From NCBI GenBank assembly GCA_029265455.1, contig JAJUJF010000010.1:1-36345 (forward strand): a DNA stretch of 36,345 bases. Reading direction: 5' to 3'. Source of the DNA: Paracoccaceae bacterium (GTDB lineage: Bacteria > Pseudomonadota > Alphaproteobacteria > Rhodobacterales > Rhodobacteraceae). How positions within the stretch are numbered: position 1 is the stretch's first letter; every line of letters begins with the position of its first letter. The notes below the pieces were generated by a model. The model did not search any database. It was not told where the DNA came from and saw only the letters and a program-made list of their open reading frames with translations. Both the position numbers and the translations under genes were made by a program. Positions 25,347 to 32,770 of this stretch are shown one piece after another.

Positions 25347-26204
25347 ATGTACGACTCTGAACTCTACGGTTTCGACGAGCTTGACGAGGATTTCTTCGAG
25401 GACTTCGAGGACCTGGAGAGTGACGAACTCTCCCCCCTCAGCTTTCTCGGCGCTGCGGCCGGCGCAGGTCTTGGGGGCGCGGCGGGCACCGGCCTCTACG
25501 ATGTCGGCTCCGCCGCGCTGCGCAAGGGCGCCGAGGCGACCGGGCTGATCAAGAAGAAGCCGGTGAAATGGCTCGCCGACAATGTCTGGGACGAGAAGGC
25601 GCGGATCGGCTCCTACATCCGCAGCGCCTTCGGCAACATCGGCGCGGGCCTCGGCGGCTTCGCCGGCGGGCTGATCTCGGAGGATGCCGATCCGCTCGAA
25701 CCCGAGTTCACCGCCGAGGACATCGACCAGATGGAGGCGCTGGCGGAGGAGGCGGTCGAGGCCGAGGGCGAGGACGCGATCCTCGCGGCCGACGAGATGG
25801 TCTCCCGTGGCTTCGGCGTCATGCAGGCGGCAACGCGGCTCAAGCCGGCGATCACCGCCCTGCGCGACCGCGTGCGGCGGCTCGTCGTGATGGCGAAACG
25901 TGACCCGCGCTACCGCGCGCCGGCACGGCTTGCCCCGCTCGCCCTCCGGCGCTCGGTCGTCGTCCTGATGCGGCTCGCGGCCTCCGGGCGACCACCAACC
26001 GCCCGCACCGCGATGATGATCTTCGAGAAGGCCCTTGGTGAGCTTTCACGCTCGCCCCGGCTCCGTGCGGCGGCGTTGCGTCAGGCACAGGCGCGGGCAC
26101 GGCGGCATCGGACGAGACATGGTGCACCGGCGCCGGTCGCCGCCCGGCGTCCGGTCGTCGCCACCCGGCCGGCGCCGCGGCGCCCCGTGCAGCGTTACGC
26201 CTGA
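25347..26204 (+). CDS. Unassigned paralogue of the upstream acidic/glycine-zipper protein
   Basis: A 285-residue protein with the same layout as its upstream neighbour. It has an acidic aromatic N-terminus (1-29, ELDEDFFEDFEDLESDE), a Gly/Ala zipper (32-50, LGAAAGAGLGGAAGTGL), a basic linker (GLIKKKPVKW), a second zipper (96-110, GNIGAGLGGFAGGLI), an acidic block (111-150) and a basic helical domain (about 178-255). AKRDPRYRAPARLAPLALRR and SGRPPTARTAMM in that domain align with KRDPRTKPLVKTVPAIAKK and KGKPITPSTAKRVM of the first protein. The tail is Arg/Pro/Ala-rich and ends VQRYA. There is no signal peptide and no named domain. It lies 34 bases after its paralogue and 12 bases before the metallopeptidase-like gene. 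The two may form a hetero-oligomer or be two substrates of the same machinery. Confidence 0.8.
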   Translation: MYDSELYGFDELDEDFFEDFEDLESDELSPLSFLGAAAGAGLGGAAGTGLYDVGSAALRKGAEATGLIKKKPVKWLADNVWDEKARIGSYIRSAFGNIGAGLGGFAGGLISEDADPLEPEFTAEDIDQMEALAEEAVEAEGEDAILAADEMVSRGFGVMQAATRLKPAITALRDRVRRLVVMAKRDPRYRAPARLAPLALRRSVVVLMRLAASGRPPTARTAMMIFEKALGELSRSPRLRAAALRQAQARARRHRTRHGAPAPVAARRPVVATRPAPRRPVQRYA

Positions 26205-26216
26205 CGGAGAGAAGCC

Positions 26217-27551
26217 ATGGCGACCGTGGTGATCGAGGCCGGGCCCGCAGTGACGCCGGTTCGCGCACCGTCTCCGCCACGGCCCCCGAGCGGGGCCCTG
26301 GCGGAACTCCGCAACTACGTGCGCTCCCAGGTCGTGAACGCCAAGCGGCACGGCCGGGCGGTCCGCAGCTTCGAACAGGCCGAGTTCGGCGATGGTCCGA
26401 CTGCCCCGCGCTCACCCAATATCGAGGCGGTCAACAAGCTTCTCGCCGAAGTCGCCACCTTGCAGTCGTCGGCAATCGGCCGGCTCGAAAGCGCGGGACG
26501 GGCGGCCCTCGCCGCACCGAGCCGCTCGCGCATGGGGGCATTTGCACGCCTCAAGGACACGGCCCAGGCCAGGACCCAGCTCACGGAGAAGATCTGGCTC
26601 TTCTACCACAATCTCTTCGAGCAGCGCACCGGCCCCTTCGCGGAACAGCTTCTCGCCATCGACCGGATCGCGCTCAACTGCTACCAGGCCTGTTTCATGG
26701 GGCTCGGTGCCGCACGATCGATCCCGACACCGCCGCCGATGTCCTATGTGGAGGCGGGTTATGGCCCCGCAACCTACCGGCGTGGCGTGAAGCTCTCGCG
26801 CCTCGGACGCAAGGCCAACCCCTTCCCGCTCGTCAAGCTGCCGAACCACCGGTTGATCAACCCGTGGTCGCTTGGGGCCGTACCGCACGAGATCGGCCAC
26901 AATCTCCAGAACGATCTCGACCTCTGGACGGCGGCGCCGCGCCTGATCCGGGACCGGCTGACCGCGGCCGGCATCCCCCGTGAGGCGGTGCGGATCTGGA
27001 TGCGCTGGCACAAGGAGATCTACGCGGACCTCATCGGCGTGCTCCTCATCGGCCCCGCCTATGTCAGCTCCCTCTTCGACGTGGTCGGCAAGGCACCCGA
27101 ACGCGTTGCCCGGTTCTCGTCGAGCGGCGTGCATCCGACCTCCTATGTCCGGCCCCTCATCAACACCGAACTGCTGCGCAGGATCGGCTTCGCGAAGCAG
27201 GCGGACGCCTTCGACAGTGCCTGGCTCGGGGTCTATCCACCGGAGGTCCCGAACCGGCTGCCGGCGGCGCTCCGCGACAGCTTCCCCGTGGCCGTCCGCG
27301 AAACCGTCGCGGCCCTCTGCTTCCAGCCGCACAAGGCCTATGGCGGCCGCAAGCTGGTCGAGGTGGTACGCTTCCGGCCGCAGGACGAGACCATCGTGCG
27401 CGAGGCCGCCGACCGGCTCGGTGCCGGCGGCAATCCCGGCATCGTGCCCGAACGTTTCCTGATCTCCGCCGCCCGTGATGCGCTCGAACGCCAGGTGGCG
27501 CCGCCCGAACGCATCGCCAAGAACTTCTACGACGTGCTTCTGGGGAGATGA
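26217..27551 (+). CDS. Putative zinc metallopeptidase (HExxH) of an unassigned family
   Basis: A 444-residue protein with no signal peptide or obvious membrane helix. The N-terminal 25 residues are Pro/Ala-rich and probably disordered; residues 27-140 look helical. The zinc site is HEIGH (224-228) in LGAVPHEIGHNLQNDL. WHKEIYADLIGVLLIG follows, whose Glu267 (39 residues after the second His) is a good third ligand; the EIYADLIG style is common in gluzincins. No specific MEROPS family is recognised. Strong GGAGAGAAG ribosome site. Being the third gene after two proteins with acidic-peptide-acidic layout, it could process them; this is inference. The rest of the chain (280-444) has no motif I know. 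Confidence 0.75.
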   Translation: MATVVIEAGPAVTPVRAPSPPRPPSGALAELRNYVRSQVVNAKRHGRAVRSFEQAEFGDGPTAPRSPNIEAVNKLLAEVATLQSSAIGRLESAGRAALAAPSRSRMGAFARLKDTAQARTQLTEKIWLFYHNLFEQRTGPFAEQLLAIDRIALNCYQACFMGLGAARSIPTPPPMSYVEAGYGPATYRRGVKLSRLGRKANPFPLVKLPNHRLINPWSLGAVPHEIGHNLQNDLDLWTAAPRLIRDRLTAAGIPREAVRIWMRWHKEIYADLIGVLLIGPAYVSSLFDVVGKAPERVARFSSSGVHPTSYVRPLINTELLRRIGFAKQADAFDSAWLGVYPPEVPNRLPAALRDSFPVAVRETVAALCFQPHKAYGGRKLVEVVRFRPQDETIVREAADRLGAGGNPGIVPERFLISAARDALERQVAPPERIAKNFYDVLLGR

Positions 27552-27554
27552 GCG

Positions 27555-29642
27555 ATGGTCGACAGGCTCCGTCAGGCAAGAGAGGCAGCCGAGGCCTTCG
27601 CGGACGCGATCGAACGCTACAGGGCTGCCTCCTACGCGCTCGGCCAGGCGCTCGCGGAGGACGAGTTCGCCGAACTCCAGGCCGACCTTGCGGAGCCCAT
27701 CGATCCCGACACGCTCCGCGACCGCCAGAAGCGGCGGGTCCGCAACTATCTCGGCACCTCGGCCCTCGCGGCGCTCCGCCCCGACCCGGAATACAGACAG
27801 AACGGTTTCAGCCGCGACTTCATCATGGAGACGGTGCTGCGCGAGGAGTCCGATATCGACGAGGCGCGGCTCGGCGCGCTCGACCTTGCGCAACTTCTCG
27901 AGGTGGACGAGGACGAGGCAACCCTTGCCCGCGGCGCCGCCGAGGCCTTCGCGCGCATGGCGCCGGGCGCGGCACTGCTCGCCCCTGACAGCAATCACCA
28001 GTTCAACCTCGACCAGAGCTTCGCCGCCCTGGCCGCGCAGAGCGCCGCCTTCCGCGGGACGCCGCGACGCCGCTCATCCGAGGCCCTCAAGCGCAGGGCG
28101 GAGCAGGCACGCCTCGCGCGCGAGGAGGCCTATCCTGCCTGGCTCAGGTTGCGGGATGCCCTCGCGGCGGCGGCCCTCGTCGACGACGGAGACGGCGCCG
28201 GGAAACGCCGGGATGCGGTGGCCGGAACCGGACCCGATACGCCCTCCGGCGCCGGACCCTCCCACCTTCACGAGAAGGAGCCGATCATGGCCGAACATAT
28301 CGACGACAGCTGTTGCGACCGCATCGTGGATGCGATCTCCCGCCTTCAGGAGGGAGCGGGCGGCTTCGCGGGAGCGGCTCCCGGCGCCCTGCCCGCCTCC
28401 GCCTTCGGCACGATGCTCGAACAGCAGATCTACGCCAGCATCGGCCTGCCGAGCCTGACGAGCGAGACCGCGTTCGGCTCCGGCACCGCAGCACTGACGA
28501 GCAAGCTGCTCTCCGGCCTCGACCGCGCCATCCTGCGCAGCCAGGACGGCGAGATCGTGCGCTACGTCTTCAACCCGTCCCGCGCCCGGGCCGCGGCACC
28601 GCTCGACGGCGGCGAGGCGCAGGGCGCGCAGGCGGTGGTGGCGGAGGCCGCCGGCAATCTCCGGCCGGCGATCCTGCGCGCGGTCCACACGCTGCGCCCG
28701 GAAATCTGCACCTGCTCCGAGGAGGAGATCGAGGACATCAAGCATGACATCGGCGAAGCCCTCGATCTGCTCGTGCAGGAACTGAACTCGCGCACCGGGG
28801 TCTTCGGCGACTGGGCCCTGACGCTCCTCTCCCGGGTCGCGGGCGACGTGGCCAGCCTGATCGCCCTCTACGGGATCGGCTTTCCTCCCCCCGATTGTTT
28901 CGACCGGGTGAACCGGCTGCTTCAGGAACATGCCGTCAGCGAGATCCCGTGGCCGTTCCACGACTCCATGGGCGAGATCGACTGCGACATCGGCATCCTC
29001 GACCGCGAGGCCAACGAACAGGCGGTGGCGACCATCTTCGAACATCTCGCGAGCCTCGCCGACCTGATCCACGACCTCATCGCCCGCTCGCAGGGCGCGA
29101 CGCTGGCCCGGCTGCGGGCGCAGGTGGAGGCGATCCCGGCAGCGGTGATGGACGCACGCACGGCACTGGCCCGGGCCGGGATCAGCGAAACCGACCTCAA
29201 GGCCACCTTCCACCCCACCGGGTCGGGACGCGAGCCCTCCATCATCAGGTCGATCGAACTCGGCCGGCTCTTCGACTGGATCGAGAGCGCGGCAAACACC
29301 TGGCGGGCGGAACTGCTCGAGGAGACCCTGACACTGCGCAACCTGCGCTGGATCCGGGACACGATCCACGTGCAATACAGGGCCCTGTGCAGCAGCCTGC
29401 CGGACGAGGCAGACAAGCACGGCTCCCCGCCGGACCATTTCCCGACCATCAATCCCAACCGCTACGCGCTCGGCCTGCGGCAGATCGCGGAGCTCGGGCG
29501 GCGGCTGCGCGACGCGCTGCTCCTGGCGCGGCAGCTCCATGACGCCGCGAACCAGAGCCTCGCGGGTCGCCGCGCCCCGAGCCGGACAGCGATCTACGCG
29601 GGCGAGCGGCCTCAATCCCCCGGAGAGGGAGCGAACCGATGA
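27555..29642 (+). CDS. Unassigned large helical protein, possibly two proteins joined in frame
   Basis: A 695-residue protein without recognised domain, signal peptide or membrane helix. Residues 1-205 are helical and charged. Residues 208-240 form a low-complexity Asp/Gly/Ala/Pro linker (DDGDGAGKRRDAVAGTGPD). From Met245 (ATG 28287) a second region of about 451 residues begins, preceded by a strong ribosome site inside the coding frame. The second region carries most of the cysteines: Cys253-Cys254, the CTC of PEICTCSEEE, the Cys of PPDCFDR and IDCDIG, and one near the C-terminus. This leaves open a metal site or disulfides. It starts 3 bases after the metallopeptidase-like gene and overlaps the next gene by 4 bases (ATGA). 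Function unknown. Confidence 0.7.
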   Translation: MVDRLRQAREAAEAFADAIERYRAASYALGQALAEDEFAELQADLAEPIDPDTLRDRQKRRVRNYLGTSALAALRPDPEYRQNGFSRDFIMETVLREESDIDEARLGALDLAQLLEVDEDEATLARGAAEAFARMAPGAALLAPDSNHQFNLDQSFAALAAQSAAFRGTPRRRSSEALKRRAEQARLAREEAYPAWLRLRDALAAAALVDDGDGAGKRRDAVAGTGPDTPSGAGPSHLHEKEPIMAEHIDDSCCDRIVDAISRLQEGAGGFAGAAPGALPASAFGTMLEQQIYASIGLPSLTSETAFGSGTAALTSKLLSGLDRAILRSQDGEIVRYVFNPSRARAAAPLDGGEAQGAQAVVAEAAGNLRPAILRAVHTLRPEICTCSEEEIEDIKHDIGEALDLLVQELNSRTGVFGDWALTLLSRVAGDVASLIALYGIGFPPPDCFDRVNRLLQEHAVSEIPWPFHDSMGEIDCDIGILDREANEQAVATIFEHLASLADLIHDLIARSQGATLARLRAQVEAIPAAVMDARTALARAGISETDLKATFHPTGSGREPSIIRSIELGRLFDWIESAANTWRAELLEETLTLRNLRWIRDTIHVQYRALCSSLPDEADKHGSPPDHFPTINPNRYALGLRQIAELGRRLRDALLLARQLHDAANQSLAGRRAPSRTAIYAGERPQSPGEGANR
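28275..28289 (+). promoter_or_regulatory. Internal ribosome-binding site and in-frame start
   Basis: AAGGAG (28275-28280) followed by 6 bases and ATG (28287) lies inside the 27555-29642 frame, right after a low-complexity linker. It would give a 451-residue product starting MAEHIDDSCC. The spacing is ideal, so a second product or an ancestral gene boundary is likely; not proven. Confidence 0.55.
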
Positions 29643-30760
29643 GCGACGACTTCAAGAGCTGGGGCGAGATCGACGGCCTTCTCGGCAAGCTCGCGGCCTA
29701 TCGCAGCTGGCTGGTCGAGACCAATCGCGCGGTACTCCTCAAGGAGCCGAGCCTTGCCGAGGCGCTGAACCAGAAGGTCCGCGAGATGTACGATCTCGTG
29801 GAGCAGGCCGAGGCCGCAAAGACGCCGCCCGTCGACGGCGGGCTCCTCAATCTCATCGGCCTCGGCGCCAATGCGAACAGCAATCTCGGCAACGCCCGTT
29901 ACGCGCCGGCGGTGCCGCCCTATGATGACCAGATCGCGCGCGAACGCGTCGCGGCCGTGGCCGACCTCTACTACCAGTACCAGCTCGAACGGGCCGGGCT
30001 CTTCCGCGCCGTCCTGAAGCTGCAGGAACTCTTCCGCGCCGGCAGCGTTCGGCTCGGCGACGGGCCGGGCGCCTTCAAGCTCTACCAGTACGACCGCAAA
30101 CAGGTCCTACGCTACACGATGCGCGACCGGAGGGCCGCCTACCGCAAGGTGTTCGGCTATACCGACACCACCCCACCCGAGGGCGCACCGCCGAACAAGA
30201 TCTTCCACGCACTCTTCACCAACTTCAACCGGCAGGTCTCGCAGTTCTTCCAGGACAAGCGCGTGTCCGAGGTCATTCGCCCCGACGGCCGGAGCGAGAC
30301 CTTCGGCTCGATGGCGGTGGTGCGCCGCGCGGGACTCGACCTTCGCCACAACATCAAGCACGTCTCCTACGGTCACGTCGCCGTGCTCCGGACAGAGCTG
30401 ATGTCGCTGATCGAGGCGGCTTTCGAGATTCTCGATTCGGCCGACGTGAAGAGCCTCTTCGGCGCGCCCACCGCCTGGGACGCGCTCGAGGACATCCTGA
30501 AGCGTCACCTGTCGGAAACGCCGATCATCTCCCAGCGCAGCCGGATGGCAACTGCGGGCCGCGACATCCTGCGATGGCTCGCCGAGCCCTACATCCTCTC
30601 CACCGTCCGGATCGATTTCGAGACCTTCCTCGAGGATATCGTCGACGCCTGCGACGACTGGCTGACGAGCGCCGAGTCGCTCGGACTGCAACGCACGACC
30701 GGACCTGCCCTGGTGACGCAGGCCGGCAATGTGGTGCCGCTCCGTGGCCGGCGGGCATAG
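29639..30760 (+). CDS. Unassigned helical protein, last gene of the five-gene operon
   Basis: A 373-residue cytoplasmic-looking protein with no domain I recognise and no signal peptide. The N-terminal half (1-150) is helical (SWGEIDGLLGKLAAYRSWL; LYYQYQLERAGLFRAVLKLQ), with a Gly/Asn-rich loop (LGANANSNLGN) around residues 75-85. The C-terminal half has RHNIKHVSYGHVAVLRTEL and DFETFLEDIVDACDDWL. Its start overlaps the preceding stop (ATGA) and has GGAGAGGGAG upstream, so it is translationally coupled. Base composition and codon style match the neighbours, so recent transfer is not obvious. It may be a structural or chaperone-like partner; only its operon membership supports that. Confidence 0.75.
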   Translation: MSDDFKSWGEIDGLLGKLAAYRSWLVETNRAVLLKEPSLAEALNQKVREMYDLVEQAEAAKTPPVDGGLLNLIGLGANANSNLGNARYAPAVPPYDDQIARERVAAVADLYYQYQLERAGLFRAVLKLQELFRAGSVRLGDGPGAFKLYQYDRKQVLRYTMRDRRAAYRKVFGYTDTTPPEGAPPNKIFHALFTNFNRQVSQFFQDKRVSEVIRPDGRSETFGSMAVVRRAGLDLRHNIKHVSYGHVAVLRTELMSLIEAAFEILDSADVKSLFGAPTAWDALEDILKRHLSETPIISQRSRMATAGRDILRWLAEPYILSTVRIDFETFLEDIVDACDDWLTSAESLGLQRTTGPALVTQAGNVVPLRGRRA

Positions 30761-30962
30761 GGAAGCGGCCCTGCCGCCCCGGCGGCGGGCCTGGCCGGAT
30801 TTGGCGGCCCGCCCGCCCTTCCTGCGCCACGTGCCGTCCATGCATGCGTCCTGCACCCCGAAGTTCGCGGGACCGCATCGGCTCCCGCCCGACTCCGGGC
30901 CAGTCAACTTCACAACACGCGGACCGACTACAGGCGCACGAGGCAGGCGATCGGACTCGTGC

Positions 30963-30968
30963 TATATT
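30963..30968 (+). promoter_or_regulatory. Candidate -10 element for the small LuxR-type gene
   Basis: TATATT at 30963-30968 stands out in GC-rich DNA 51 bases before the regulator start. No convincing -35 lies 16-18 bases upstream, so an activator or alternative sigma factor may be needed. The 258-base gap from 30761 holds nothing else I can support. Confidence 0.35.
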
Positions 30969-31018
30969 GACCACGCTGAACACCGGCCCGGATTTCCGGG
31001 CGCAGGGGGGACATCGAC

Positions 31019-31309
31019 ATGGAGACCGCCGTTCTCGTCCGGCAACCGCGCAGCGGCCCGAGCGTTCCGCCCCAGGACCATCCCGGCAGCCGCCCTCTAT
31101 CGGATCTCGGCCTCAGTCCGCGCGAGCTCGAGATCGCCCGCCTGATCTGCCGCGGCCTCTCCAACAAGGAGATCGCCCAATTCCTGCAGATCAGCCATCA
31201 CACGGTCTCCGCGCATATCCGGCGGATCTTCGACAAGCTCCAGATCAACCGCCGCGCCCATCTCGCCGTCTTCGTCGCCGAGCGCCTCCATACCGGCCGG
31301 AGCCGCTGA
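31019..31309 (+). CDS. Small stand-alone LuxR/FixJ-type HTH protein
   Basis: A 96-residue protein consisting of a short disordered Pro/Ser-rich lead (1-28) and one complete LuxR-type HTH (about 30-92): LSPRELEIARLICRGLSNKE, IAQFLQISHHTVSAHIRRIF and LQINRRAHLAVFV. It has no receiver or autoinducer domain, as in GerE-like solo regulators. ATG 31019 is weakly supported by the GGGGGG run upstream. It lies 258 bases downstream of the five-gene operon in the same orientation with its own likely -10. It might regulate that operon, but this rests on position only. Confidence 0.88.
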   Translation: METAVLVRQPRSGPSVPPQDHPGSRPLSDLGLSPRELEIARLICRGLSNKEIAQFLQISHHTVSAHIRRIFDKLQINRRAHLAVFVAERLHTGRSR

Positions 31310-31545
31310 CCCCCGGAGTTGCAGTGATCATGGGCAAACGCAAATCGTGATCGCCCGCGCTGCACCCCGCTGCCGCTTCCCGGCACCTGAAACGCTGCGC
31401 CCCCCTTCGCCGCGACAAGTCTCCCTTGCGCATCCTCTCCGGGCATCCTGACAGCGGAACGGAACGCGCCGGAGCCACGAGACGAGCGGCACAGATTCCC
31501 GGCCTCTTCTCCTCCGGACTTCGCACGGCCTCGCGATCAGCACCA

Positions 31546-32664
31546 TCATGCCGGCGCCTGAAGCCGGGGATTTCCGGATTCATGGCCTGAGCGCGATGAC
31601 AATGGCGCCGCTCGCGCAGCGGTGTGACTTCGGCACGCCGGCAGGGCCTCGGTCGGAACGGCGAACTGGCGACGGTAGGCGCCCGGGGTGAGACCGGTGA
31701 TGCGGCGGAACAGGCGGCGGAAGGCAGCCGGGTCCTCGTAGCCGACATGCCAGGAGACCTCCTCCACCGCCTCGTCGGTCCGCTCCAGACGGCGCTTGGC
31801 CTGTTCGATGCGCAGGCGCTGCACGTAGTCGAGCACGGCATGACCGGTCGCCGCGCGAAAGCGCCGGGCAAAACCGCGTTCCGACAGGCCGGAGCGCCGC
31901 GCCGCCTCCCGCACCGGACAGGCAACGGCCGCATGGGTATCCAGCCATTCCTGCGCCGCCGCCACCAGCGCGTCGCCATGATCGCGTGGCGGATCGAAGA
32001 CGATGAAGGGCGCGAGGCCGTCGGCATGACGCTGCAAAGCGAAGAACTTCGCGACCGCCTGGGCAGCAGCGGGCCCGGCCTCGCGGCCGATCAGGTAGAG
32101 CACGAGGTCGTGCCAGCTGGCCGAGGCGCCGGAACTCACCAGCTCGCCGCGGGCGCCGGAGACCAGGAGGGCCCGGTCGGGTGCGATGCGGACCGAGGGA
32201 TAGAGCGCACTGAATGCCCGCGCATAGGGCCAGTGCACCGACGCCTCGATCCCGTCGAACAGCCCGGTCTCCGCAATCAGGAAGATTCCCGAGCAGGCCG
32301 AGCAGAGCGTGGCGCCGGCCGCGTGGCGGGCAATCAGCCACTCGGCAAGACGGGGATGGCGGCCGCGCTGCCAGCCCTCGAGCGGAACGAGGACCGAGGG
32401 CACGATGACGATGTCGCTCGCAACTCCCGTTGCGGCGCCGTTCACGGGAAGCGTGATGCCGCTTGCCAGCCGCACCGGCTCGGCGGTCTCGCCCAGAATC
32501 TCGACGTGGAACGGGGAGCGGTCGGGAACGCCCTCGCGGCCTGCGAGCATGGCGAGCCCGGAGAGGACGTCGTAGATGCCGCTCAGCGTGCCGATCGTCG
32601 CCTCCGGGATGGCGACGATTCCCACCCGCACCTGCCCGGGCCGCTGCGACTGGTCGCCTCGCAT
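31546..32664 (-). CDS. GlxA/FtrA-like transcriptional regulator (DJ-1/PfpI plus AraC HTH)
   Basis: A 372-residue regulator with a class I glutamine amidotransferase-like (DJ-1/PfpI) N-terminal domain: about 12-200, VRVGIVAIPEA, the Cys121/Cys124 segment LCSACSGIFLIAETGL and SASWHDLVLYLIGR. A two-helix AraC HTH follows (about 235-334: REAARRSGLSERGFARRFRA; GYEDPAAFRRLFRRITGLTP). The C-terminal 38 residues are an Arg/Ser-rich tail. The start is uncertain: ATG 32664 fits the domain start, though its AGGAG is directly adjacent; GTG 32706 is also in frame but has no ribosome site. Divergent from the methyltransferase gene across about 106 bases, so it probably controls it. Confidence 0.9.
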   Translation of the reverse strand: MRGDQSQRPGQVRVGIVAIPEATIGTLSGIYDVLSGLAMLAGREGVPDRSPFHVEILGETAEPVRLASGITLPVNGAATGVASDIVIVPSVLVPLEGWQRGRHPRLAEWLIARHAAGATLCSACSGIFLIAETGLFDGIEASVHWPYARAFSALYPSVRIAPDRALLVSGARGELVSSGASASWHDLVLYLIGREAGPAAAQAVAKFFALQRHADGLAPFIVFDPPRDHGDALVAAAQEWLDTHAAVACPVREAARRSGLSERGFARRFRAATGHAVLDYVQRLRIEQAKRRLERTDEAVEEVSWHVGYEDPAAFRRLFRRITGLTPGAYRRQFAVPTEALPACRSHTAARAAPLSSRSGHESGNPRLQAPA

Positions 32665-32770
32665 CTCCTGCTGACCGATCCGGACCTGTTCGGTCCAGTC
32701 TCGCACTCGTTGGCCGCTGCGGCAATCGGCAAAGTGCCTTCCGTTGACGCCAGAACTTCAGGAGATACCG

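Noticed and set aside
26412-29615. Two long antisense open frames (528 and 513 codons) across the orphan operon
   Set aside because: The plus-strand frames are contiguous with good ribosome sites and overlapping stops/starts, and one carries HExxH; the antisense frames have no motif and no ribosome site.
24479-30760. Contractile injection system or prophage remnant
   Set aside because: No sheath, tube, baseplate, portal, integrase or capsid-like protein is encoded here.
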